Shown here in pieces: positions 51,883 through 58,884 of a stretch of DNA of 64,000 nucleotides. The notes beneath the pieces were generated by a model. It saw only the letters and a program-made list of their open reading frames with translations. It did no database searches and was not told where the DNA came from. A program made the translations under genes and the position numbers. Origin of the DNA: Nostoc carneum NIES-2107 (GTDB taxonomy: Bacteria > Cyanobacteriota > Cyanobacteriia > Cyanobacteriales > Nostocaceae); the NCBI GenBank assembly GCA_002368155.1, contig AP018182.1, positions 1 to 64,000 of the forward strand, given 5' to 3'. Every line of letters starts with the position of its first letter. Position 1 is the stretch's first letter.

Positions 51883-52251
51883 TTATGCTGACTGTTTCAT
51901 CTGGCTTAGAGCTATTAACATTTCTTCTCGATTGAGATGTCGTTTCTTGCCTGTATTAGATACTTGGATAGCGTAACTCCATTTTATTCCAGCTTGCGAG
52001 CATCTTTTTCTTAACTGTTGAACAGTGATATGTTTGTTTGTATATACTTGATTTTTGTTGGATATCTGAAGTTTGGATTTATCAGTTAAGTTTTCAATTT
52101 TACTTACAGTGGGTTTTATCGATGTAGTGCAATTGCAGTGCTTTTCAAAAGCGACAGATATCTCTAGTAAGAAGTGGAAAATGAAGAAAGTAGAAAATCC
52201 GTAAATAAGAATGTAGAGAAGCCCTGTTAGCATATTATGTGCTAATTCCAT
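51883..52251 (-). CDS. Small membrane-anchored protein
   Basis: 122 residues: an N-terminal hydrophobic helix (LLYILIYGFSTFFIFHFLLEISV), then a basic soluble tail (KNQVYTNKHITVQQLRKRCS, NTGKKRHLNREEMLIAL) that resembles a small helical DNA- or protein-binding segment. No family recognised. 183 nt separate it from the next minus-strand gene. Confidence 0.5.
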   Translation of the reverse strand: MELAHNMLTGLLYILIYGFSTFFIFHFLLEISVAFEKHCNCTTSIKPTVSKIENLTDKSKLQISNKNQVYTNKHITVQQLRKRCSQAGIKWSYAIQVSNTGKKRHLNREEMLIALSQMKQSA

Positions 52252-52434
52252 TGTTTTAACTCCTGTTGATATAATTAGTAACTGGCTATTTAATGAAGCG
52301 GTATACCAGCTTTCTATTTATATCAAAGCGTTAGCTTGTGTGAATTTACTCTGAATAAAAGAATCGATAATAAATTAATGGTGTAATAGTGATGAAATAT
52401 CTTGGGCTTGGTTTACTTGGATAAAAATTTCACT

Positions 52435-52884
52435 CTACATATATTTAACAACTGTTCTAATATTATCAACTAACTGTAGTATCATTCCCAAAATAGCTTT
52501 CCAGCCAAGTATTATTCCCCAACATCCACTAATAAATAGACCAAGTACTGATTTAAGGAAGATAACTCCCCTGTAATTTATCTCGACATTTGATTCGGCT
52601 TTGGCATAGATAAAACCATCCCCAATTTGATTTTTCAAATTTCTCACTTTTTGTTCTTCTTCTCTAATCCTTCTTTCTTCTTGTACCTTCCAGCCCCAAG
52701 GAACAAATCCCAAAATAATCGAAATGGGAAGATAGAATGGCCAGTTATATATGTAGCCAAGAGAAGCATATATGATGAAAAAGGTTAGCCCCAAACCAGT
52801 ACGCCAAACCAAACACCAAATAATAAACAAACTGTTGATAATAGCGTTACGGATAACTATACTTCGATTTTGATGATATGACAT
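52435..52884 (-). CDS. Multi-pass membrane protein, unknown
   Basis: 149 residues with hydrophobic stretches (IINSLFIIWCLVWRTGLGLTFFIIYA, LPISIILGFVPWGW, VIFLKSVLGLFISGCWGIIL) and a charged central section (EERRIREEEQKVRNLKNQ). Predicted three or four transmembrane helices. Function unknown. Lies alone, flanked by 180- and 430-nt gene-poor gaps. Confidence 0.5.
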   Translation of the reverse strand: MSYHQNRSIVIRNAIINSLFIIWCLVWRTGLGLTFFIIYASLGYIYNWPFYLPISIILGFVPWGWKVQEERRIREEEQKVRNLKNQIGDGFIYAKAESNVEINYRGVIFLKSVLGLFISGCWGIILGWKAILGMILQLVDNIRTVVKYM

Positions 52885-53314
52885 TTGAAGGTGGCTCCCG
52901 ATAGCTAATATTTAATTTTTACTTATGGTGGTTGCATACCTTAAGATTCAACCTAATGCTAGTTTGAATTATCATCTTGATAGTTGAAAGTTTGAAAATA
53001 CATAATCAATTGCAATTACCTACTGAAGCACATCACAGAAGGTTAAATATACCAACCTATCGTAACGATGTTTGTACCTAGTCCGGCACATAATTACTGC
53101 TGCTAAAATTAATATTTACTATTTTACCGATTATATGTTCACTGATTTTAAAACTAAGCAAAGTTTTGATGATTTTTTTAATAAGCTTAAAATTGAAGTA
53201 GAGTTGTTAGAAAAAATAAAAATGATTAAGATTTGACTCTTAACCATTTGATGATATATTTGTAAAATGATGGGAGATACCTGTGTTTGATTTACATGGT
53301 TGAGGCGTATGCCA
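52885..53314. other. Gene-poor gap with a marginal small ORF
   Basis: Nothing well supported. A plus-strand frame of 33 codons at 53135-53236 (MFTDFKTKQSFDDFFNKLKI...) has coding-like charge distribution but no ribosome binding site. The minus-strand frame over 53131-53382 overlaps the Gp157-like gene and looks spurious. Confidence 0.4.
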
Positions 53315-53917
53315 TTAGTTGTGGTTTTTCTTGTTGCGCCCCTTAGTAGCTGATTGCACCTTAAACCGTACCTGTTTCCCAATAGTTATCTCAGCAACAT
53401 CGCTAATATCTTTACCAGATTTATAGGCTTCAAGAATTGCCTTATTATTAGCTTGGTACTTAATAACTCTAAATTCATCAGGAAAATCTTGATCGTCTAC
53501 CTCTACTAGTAAGTTAGTGACTTTGGGCGGATTATCCCTGATTTCAATTACTCTTTCCTTACCAATATTTTTGTCACTGATTAATCCAATCTCGTGTAGA
53601 TGGATCAGGGTACGCTTGATTTGTTCAAGTTGAGTTTTACGACGTGAAATTACCCGGTCGTGGAGTTCGGCTACTCGCACTTTTCTTTCTTCCCAGGTTT
53701 CAAGGTCAAGATTTAACTGGTCAACTACCCAGGCGATCGCATCAATTTTGGTTTCGATACCATCTTGAACACCCATAAGTTCTTGTACGAGTTGTTCTAC
53801 TTTACCTTCTTCGCCTAACTCGCTTGCTTCTTCTATCTGTGACCAGAGTTTAGCAGCATCTAAGCTTAACTCTTTGAGCGTGAGTTGATTGATTTCGCGT
53901 TCAATTGCTTGAGCCAT
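53315..53917 (-). CDS. Gp157-like phage/plasmid protein
   Basis: 200 residues. Long helical, Glu-rich N-terminal part with a coiled-coil pattern (ELSLDAAKLWSQIEEASELGEEGK, WEERKVRVAELHDRVISRRKTQ), then a beta-rich tail with RDNPPKVTNLLVEV and FRVIKYQANNKAILEAYKSG. This layout is that of siphovirus Gp157 family proteins, small DNA-metabolism proteins found on phages and plasmids. Their exact role is unclear. It precedes a very small Tyr-rich gene upstream on the same strand. Confidence 0.6.
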   Translation of the reverse strand: MAQAIEREINQLTLKELSLDAAKLWSQIEEASELGEEGKVEQLVQELMGVQDGIETKIDAIAWVVDQLNLDLETWEERKVRVAELHDRVISRRKTQLEQIKRTLIHLHEIGLISDKNIGKERVIEIRDNPPKVTNLLVEVDDQDFPDEFRVIKYQANNKAILEAYKSGKDISDVAEITIGKQVRFKVQSATKGRNKKNHN

Positions 53918-54013
53918 AATTTACTTTTTGATATGAAAAGCCAGTAGCAGTTACCTATTTACCTGCTACTGCTTGTTGACTAGGAAGAGTTGATGCTTGA
54001 AGGGAGATTGAAT

Positions 54014-54181
54014 CTAGTAACCGTACCGCAAGTGATAGTAATCTGACTTTTCTCGTGCTAATTCTGCTTCGTAGTCGTAGTAATCCGCCTCGCTTAGTAA
54101 AGTGCTTATTTGTTGAATTTGCTGGGCAGAAGTTACTAATTTTTTGTTAGCTTTTAGATTAGAATTAGTAGTAGTTTTCAT
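54014..54181 (-). CDS. Very small Tyr-rich hypothetical protein
   Basis: 55 residues from ATG 54179-54181 to TAG 54014-54016. Basic N-terminus (NSNLKANKKLVTSAQ), then YYDYEAELAREKSDYYHLRYGY with seven Tyr among the last 22 residues. It precedes the Gp157-like gene by 96 nt on the same strand. The clean frame and amphipathic middle suggest it is real; function unknown. Confidence 0.5.
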   Translation of the reverse strand: MKTTTNSNLKANKKLVTSAQQIQQISTLLSEADYYDYEAELAREKSDYYHLRYGY

Positions 54182-54315
54182 GTCTATACAACTTCAATTT
54201 TTCAATGAAGTTATTGCGTCAGCAAATGTTGCAATCTTGACTTAGAAAGATAATATTTCTTTTTTACCTTTCTCATAACTATCTACTACTGATTTGTCTT
54301 TAACTACTGGCTTTT

Positions 54316-54615
54316 CTACCACAAAGATAGTTGTCCTGGTGATATGTTTCCCCGTCGTCGCGTATGGAACAGCAGATGACAAGCCGTGCATAAAGCCGCG
54401 AGATTCTCGTCTCGATTATCTTCGGGCAGATAATTCCAGTGGTGAACCACTAAAGTTTTAATACTGCGTTCTATACGATTTAACCCATCTCTTTTATCAG
54501 TTGGGCGTAAGCATTGTATACCACAGCGCGTGCATTTCCAGTCGGATTTTGATTTGACCTCAAGTGCGATAGTATCCCAGTTTGAAGAATAGCGACTGCG
54601 GGTTTGACTAGTCAT
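54316..54615 (-). CDS. HNH endonuclease
   Basis: 99 residues: CTRCGIQC (CxxC), LVVHHWNYLPEDNRDENLAALC (HH...N) and CTACHLLFH (CxxCH). This is the compact HNH fold with a structural zinc site, common on phages and plasmids. It is isolated, so it is probably a stand-alone nicking or double-strand endonuclease gene. Ends SPGQLSLW. Confidence 0.85.
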   Translation of the reverse strand: MTSQTRSRYSSNWDTIALEVKSKSDWKCTRCGIQCLRPTDKRDGLNRIERSIKTLVVHHWNYLPEDNRDENLAALCTACHLLFHTRRRGNISPGQLSLW

Positions 54616-54967
54616 TAATCAGTCCTTTTGGGTTACACAAAACTAATTTTGATTATAGAGATTTGAGAGCTTCCCGGAAAGATGCCAATCGTTTAGGTTG
54701 GGAGTATAACTCAGACGATAGACTGTATCATCTAGTACAATAAATGTGTTTAATGCTCTGAAATTAATAGTAATAAAAGAAGTTTCAGCATCTAACTTTC
54801 ATTTTTCAGCAAAATTACTCACAATCTAATTTTTTCCGATCAACCTCAAAACCTTATCCAGCAACGAAATTAAGGCTTATTCCAAGCTAACCCTAGCCTA
54901 AAAGCTCCTATGTAGAAACTCAGCAACTATACGATGCAGTCATAGCTGAACTGAGTAGGAGAAATTC
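54616..54967. other. Upstream region of the peptide-repeat gene
   Basis: No gene with a start codon. A plus-strand frame reading LHKTNFDYRDLRASRKDANR (about 54632-54743) ends in TAA without a start and may be a relic. A Shine-Dalgarno (AGGAG, 54957-54961) for the peptide-repeat gene is visible. No convincing -35/-10 pair was found. Confidence 0.45.
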
Positions 54968-55141
54968 ATGATGAATCAAGAAGCTTTTAACGGACTGAAG
55001 ACTGGTGTTCGCCCTGACGGACTGAAGACTGGTGTTCGCCCTGACGGACTGAAGACTGGTGTTCGCCCTGACGGACTGAAGACTGGTGTTCGCCCTGACG
55101 GACTGAAAAACTGGTGTTCGCCCCGCCGCGTAAAGATTTAA
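54968..55141 (+). CDS. Tandem-repeat precursor peptide, candidate multi-core RiPP
   Basis: 57 residues from ATG 54968 (AGGAG 6 nt upstream; a second ATG at 54971) to TAA 55139-55141. A short leader MMNQEAFN is followed by four perfect copies of GLKTGVRPD, then GLKNWCSPRRVKI. The underlying 27-bp DNA repeat is perfect four times; the fifth has one extra A (GAAAAAC), which shifts the frame. Without it the peptide would end in GLKTGVRPAA. Proteolysis of several repeats, each then modified, is the multi-core RiPP pattern. Next to it are an HDO, a JmjC/cupin-like protein and a reductase-bearing NRPS-like enzyme. Previously unannotated because an antisense frame masks it. Confidence 0.7.
   Translation: MMNQEAFNGLKTGVRPDGLKTGVRPDGLKTGVRPDGLKTGVRPDGLKNWCSPRRVKI
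54992..55127 (+). repeat. 27-bp tandem repeat array (4 perfect + 1 shifted)
   Basis: Unit GGACTGAAGACTGGTGTTCG plus CCCTGAC, starting 54992, 55019, 55046, 55073; a fifth copy at 55100 has one inserted A and diverges after position 55124. The unit length is a multiple of three and matches the encoded nonapeptide, so it is selected at protein level or arises from slippage within a coding sequence. It is not a CRISPR: there are no spacers. Confidence 0.9.
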
Positions 55142-55144
55142 TAA

Positions 55145-55169
55145 CCAAGGGCAGTTAGCCTGCCCTTGG
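55145..55169 (+). terminator. Hairpin between precursor gene and JmjC-like gene
   Basis: Perfect 10-bp stem CCAAGGGCAG (55145-55154) / CTGCCCTTGG (55160-55169), 5-nt loop, beginning 4 nt after the precursor stop. The T-tract is poor, so it is probably a leaky terminator or RNA processing site giving more precursor than enzyme, typical of RiPP operons. Confidence 0.65.
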
Positions 55170-55206
55170 GTACTTAACACGAATCAATTAGGTATAGGTT
55201 GTCATA

Positions 55207-56487
55207 GTGAACGATCAAGTAGAACAAGTCTTTCAGCAGAATACAGCACTGACATGGCCTTTATCCCCTGAGTGGTGGGCGAGGGAGTTTTTAGAAGTGA
55301 CACGAGGTGGGGTCGAGCCATATCTATTTAAGAAGATACTTCCCAGCGAATTCCCAGTACCAGAAGAACTAACCAACGCATTCCGTTTAATGCAAAAGAT
55401 GCGTGATGTTAAGAAAGCTCGTGTTCGTGTCTATCTTGGTGAAGAAAGGCGCGATGACCTTGTAGGAAAAGCACTTGAATCACAGTTTTTTATAAACGAG
55501 TCGTTACCAGACTTTATGGTACGTATAACTGGGGAAAAAAGATTTTCTCTTGTACTAAATAGACTTCAAGATTGGAGTGAGCCTCTTACAGCAAGTGTTG
55601 GTACGTTTCTCCAATCTATGTTTGTTCAGCGGGGTGTACCTCTTGGCGGCTCCGAGATGGTTGTTTTTGCTGGCAATTATGCTGGTACAGCTTTCGGTGT
55701 ACATCGCGGTTTTGAGCATGCCTTTTTAATTCACTTGGGTCCAGGAACAAAGGAATTTCACTGTTGGCCGGAACAATTGTACAAAAAGTTGACTGGCTCA
55801 TTAGAACCAACATTTGGCGACTACGAGTATCTACTTTCTAGCTCCGAAAAATATGTACTTGAGCCGGGAGATGTGTTGTATCTTCCTGCCTTGGTGTTTC
55901 ATGTGGGGAGGCAAGATGAATTTTCGGTTAGTGTCGCGTGTCCTTTATATACTTATCCGATCAAACGACTGCTTAAACAAGTTGTTTCCAATTTAGTCGA
56001 ACAAATACCATTTGATGAAACAGGGATTTCATCTCATCAAACTTTCGCATTCAATACTAATCCTTTAGAGAAGTTGGCAAGCAGTGTTGCACAAGAAATT
56101 TTCGATGATTGGATGCAAACACAGATACCTATAGTATTAGATGACTATTGGTTTAGGCTAATTAGCAATGGCGGCTTTGATATATCGGAAAGTCTTATTG
56201 ATGAAGCCAGACAAGAGATTGATCTGATATCACCACTGCATTTAGAGGCTAAGAGCACACTACGCTTAAAAAGACCTTATAAGATCTGTTGGTCAAGTCG
56301 TAATTGTAACGCAAAAGATGTGCAAGTGTTTCTACGAGGTCGCAGCGTTACCGTATCGTATTCTGAAGAGATGATTGCGCTCTTTGAGCTTCTAAATGAT
56401 GGGCATGAAATCACCTTAGATAGTTCTAGCAGAATTATTGAAACTCTAAGGCGAATCTCAAGAACGAATGGTTTTGAGATTGTTTAG
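55207..56487 (+). CDS. JmjC/cupin-like putative oxygenase
   Basis: 426 residues from a GTG start. The cupin core has FGVHRGFEHAFLIHLGPGTKEFHCW (His166) and LEPGDVLYLPALVFHVGR (His232), the pattern of RoxA/JmjC 2-oxoglutarate dioxygenases. The usual HxD iron ligand is HRG here, with Glu four residues after His166, so the metal set may be altered or the enzyme may use another ligand. The C-terminal 90 residues (VQVFLRGRSVTVSYSEE, ALFELLNDGHEITLD) look like a winged-helix. JmjC-like enzymes hydroxylate amino-acid side chains in peptides. First enzyme after the precursor gene. Confidence 0.65.
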   Translation: MNDQVEQVFQQNTALTWPLSPEWWAREFLEVTRGGVEPYLFKKILPSEFPVPEELTNAFRLMQKMRDVKKARVRVYLGEERRDDLVGKALESQFFINESLPDFMVRITGEKRFSLVLNRLQDWSEPLTASVGTFLQSMFVQRGVPLGGSEMVVFAGNYAGTAFGVHRGFEHAFLIHLGPGTKEFHCWPEQLYKKLTGSLEPTFGDYEYLLSSSEKYVLEPGDVLYLPALVFHVGRQDEFSVSVACPLYTYPIKRLLKQVVSNLVEQIPFDETGISSHQTFAFNTNPLEKLASSVAQEIFDDWMQTQIPIVLDDYWFRLISNGGFDISESLIDEARQEIDLISPLHLEAKSTLRLKRPYKICWSSRNCNAKDVQVFLRGRSVTVSYSEEMIALFELLNDGHEITLDSSSRIIETLRRISRTNGFEIV

Positions 56488-56524
56488 TGCTACTTTTCAA
56501 CAATTGTAAGGAGAGATAGAAGGA

Positions 56525-57364
56525 ATGTTCGCCGATAAAATAGAAAAGTTCTTTATTGAGAATCATGATTCATCGGAGATATTTAAAGGAATTTTCACCG
56601 GACATCTTCAGAGTTTCAATGGTAAAGAACTAGTCCATCATATGGCTAGAATGATCGAATACATATTCGACATGATCGAGAAAGAAGTTTCCCCTTCAAG
56701 CCTGTCTGCCCCAGTTCTGCTTCACTACATAAACGAACTCGGTGTATTTGCACGACACAATTCTCAGTTCTTGAAGTCTGCTGCTGCACATTCAATGGAT
56801 GCCGTACCTGAGATGGCAGCGGAGTTCATCCGTAACTTTTTAGAAGAAGGTGGAAACGTTGAAATCCTAGCCCACTATGAACTTTACTCATCTGCATTGT
56901 TGAAAGATTTAGATGTCAACATTATCGGACACTACCCAATTGCTTGCACGAGTGAACTTGTGCAGATTGTTGATTTATTATCTCGTTCTCACTCTCCAAG
57001 CATCATATGCGGAGCTTTCTACGCTACAGAAGGCGTAGCCATTAGGGAGACAAAGCTTCTGCGGGACATTACCAATGCATACGCAGCCCTCACAGGTAAA
57101 ACGGAGGCAAGCCTACCAAACCTGAACTTCTATTATGATTTGCATCTAGATTATGGTGTCGAGCAAGGACACATAAGTGGAATAGCTCGATTCATTTGTG
57201 AGTATGAGAGATTTGGTCTTAAACTACCTCAAATTTGTGACGGTTTTTTACAGGGTATGCAGGCCATGACAATGTGGTGGACTATTTTGCATACTGTTGA
57301 GAACAATATTGAGAAACTTCAAACACCAGAAATTAAAATCCTTGCGGCAAGCAGCGTTGTGTAA
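56525..57364 (+). CDS. Heme-oxygenase-like diiron oxidase (HDO)
   Basis: 279 residues with an AAGGAG ribosome binding site. All-helical, with ligand-like motifs in the usual order: an acidic helix near 106-118 (NFLEEGGNVEILAHYEL), AFYATEGVAIRETKLLRDI near 165-182, and NFYYDLHLDYGVEQGHISG near 202-220 (D...H...E..H). This fits the HDO superfamily (BesC, UndA, SznF central domain), which uses a transient diiron centre for C-C cleavage, desaturation or N-oxidation. Its substrate could be the peptide repeat or the reductase-bound amino acid. 1 nt before the next gene's ATG. Confidence 0.65.
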   Translation: MFADKIEKFFIENHDSSEIFKGIFTGHLQSFNGKELVHHMARMIEYIFDMIEKEVSPSSLSAPVLLHYINELGVFARHNSQFLKSAAAHSMDAVPEMAAEFIRNFLEEGGNVEILAHYELYSSALLKDLDVNIIGHYPIACTSELVQIVDLLSRSHSPSIICGAFYATEGVAIRETKLLRDITNAYAALTGKTEASLPNLNFYYDLHLDYGVEQGHISGIARFICEYERFGLKLPQICDGFLQGMQAMTMWWTILHTVENNIEKLQTPEIKILAASSVV

Positions 57365-57365
57365 A

Positions 57366-58079
57366 ATGAGAACTATTCTAGTAATCATTCATCACCCGAC
57401 TTCCAAAACGGGGCTAGTTGGACAACTTTTACATAGGAAAGGTTACATACTAGACATTCGCTGTCCAAGTTTGCAGGAGGAACTGCCAGCTACTCTAGAA
57501 AGGTATGATGCAGTTGTTATGTTTGGTGGTTACATGAGTGTAAATGACGATGAAACCTTCCCATTTATCCGAACTGAACTAGATTGGCTACCAACAGTTC
57601 TCGATGCTAAAAAACCTTTTCTTGGTATTTGTTTAGGTGCTCAAATGTTAGCACGAGTGTTGGGTGCAAAAGTTGCGCCCCATCGCGATCATTTAACTGA
57701 AATTGGCTACTGTCCGGTGATGCCAACTTTAGCAGGTCAAATTTGCTTTGAAAAAACAATGTATTTTTATAATTGGCATCAGGAAGGGTTTGACCTTCCT
57801 TCCAGTGCTGTTTTGCTAGCATCTGGAGACCAATTTCCTAATCAGGCATTTCGTTATGGCGAAAGCGCTTATGGATTCCAGTTTCATCCTGAAACTACAC
57901 AACAACTCATTCGCCGATGGACAACTTTAGGTGCTGACTATCTTACTCTTCCAGGAGTTCAATCTTACACTATGCAGTTGAAGCTTCATGCTCAGTATAA
58001 AGCTTCAAATCGTCATTGGCTTCAAGGGTTTCTTAACAAGTGGCTCGAACCAGCAACGAGCATTGCAGCAGCTGCGTGA
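57366..58079 (+). CDS. Class I glutamine amidotransferase-like protein
   Basis: I choose ATG 57366-57368 (MRTILVIIHHPTS), 1 nt after the HDO stop; a 69-nt longer frame overlaps it. 237 residues. The nucleophile elbow FLGICLGAQMLARVLGAK, plus the catalytic HxE as FQFHPETTQQ, and FGGYMSVNDDETFPFI (GMP-synthase-like), identify a class I GATase. It may deliver ammonia to a synthetase, or act on glutamine-like side chains; no partner synthetase is adjacent, so it probably supplies nitrogen to the A-T-R product or modifies the peptide. Confidence 0.8.
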   Translation: MRTILVIIHHPTSKTGLVGQLLHRKGYILDIRCPSLQEELPATLERYDAVVMFGGYMSVNDDETFPFIRTELDWLPTVLDAKKPFLGICLGAQMLARVLGAKVAPHRDHLTEIGYCPVMPTLAGQICFEKTMYFYNWHQEGFDLPSSAVLLASGDQFPNQAFRYGESAYGFQFHPETTQQLIRRWTTLGADYLTLPGVQSYTMQLKLHAQYKASNRHWLQGFLNKWLEPATSIAAAA

Positions 58080-58393
58080 AAAAAAGATGTCTTTATCAAG
58101 CTGGTTAATGAAGAAGTACTGATTGTAACTATTATGTCTTGATTTTATCATGCTATTAGCTCATTTCTTGCTAACTCTGCATTAGTAAAATGTGAGATGA
58201 ATTGGGATAGAAAAATACCTGCTCAAATATGAAGATGTTAACCAATTAATGCTGACAAAGAAACTAATGTTTGAAACCAATTATCATATGCTTCATATGC
58301 TTCTAGAGCTTGTTGATCTCCATTAAAAGATTGACATTATCGATATAGCAGCATATGCAATTTGTTGATTTAAAATTTTAGACTTCAAGAGGT
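58080..58393. other. Gap within the biosynthetic island
   Basis: No intact gene. A minus-strand frame (QALEAYEAYDNWFQTLVSLS..., near 58253-58330) lacks a start and is probably a relic. An AAGAGG-type Shine-Dalgarno precedes the GFA gene. Confidence 0.4.
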
Positions 58394-58783
58394 ATGACGA
58401 TGAGAGAATATACAGGTGGATGCCACTGCGGATACATTCGATATAGTTTAACAGGAGAACCTACCTCCCCTCATTTCTGCCACTGTCGTATGTGTCAACG
58501 TATTATAGGAGCGCCAGTAGTAGCTTGGGTAGATTTTCCAATTTCTTCTCTCAAGTATGAAGGTGCAGAACCATCATTATATAGGTCTTCAAAAAATACT
58601 CAGAGAGGCTTTTGTCCAAAATGTGGTAGTTCAATATTTGCTCTGGATGATGGGAGCGAGTCTATTTGCATAACAATTGCAACTTTAGATCATTCAGAAT
58701 TGATAGCTCCAGAATATGAGACTTACAAAGAAAGCTCCCCTCCATGGATGAATATGGGCAAAATAGGTAGCCTAGCAGAGTAA
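58394..58783 (+). CDS. GFA/DUF636-family zinc protein
   Basis: 129 residues (a second ATG at 58400 is equally placed). CHCGYIRYSLTG, FCHCRMCQRI and FCPKCGSSIF supply the CxC...CxxC...CxxC cysteine set of the glutathione-dependent formaldehyde-activating (GFA) family, with the WVDFP and CITIATLD blocks. GFA enzymes add aldehydes to thiols. In a pathway with an aldehyde-forming reductase and perhaps an N-demethylating or oxidising HDO, it could detoxify formaldehyde or bind an aldehyde intermediate. Immediately followed by the A-T-R gene with a 101-nt gap. Confidence 0.8.
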   Translation: MTMREYTGGCHCGYIRYSLTGEPTSPHFCHCRMCQRIIGAPVVAWVDFPISSLKYEGAEPSLYRSSKNTQRGFCPKCGSSIFALDDGSESICITIATLDHSELIAPEYETYKESSPPWMNMGKIGSLAE

Positions 58784-58884
58784 ATCAATTGATCTCATAA
58801 AAAATGATGGCAGTACTAATATATTTAAGTTTTATTTACTGCCATTAACCTAGCAATTTAAGCCATAAACTAGATAGTTGTGTA

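Noticed and set aside
53131-53382. Minus-strand 83-codon frame
   Set aside because: Overlaps the Gp157-like gene in another frame; a short hydrophobic run gives no support.
54992-55127. Possible CRISPR array
   Set aside because: The units are contiguous 27-bp repeats without spacers and encode a repeating peptide.
54920-55180. Minus-strand 86-codon frame over the peptide repeats (SVRANTSLQ repeats)
   Set aside because: It is the antisense of the 27-bp array and therefore open by necessity. The plus-strand frame has an SD, ATG and a biosynthetic context.
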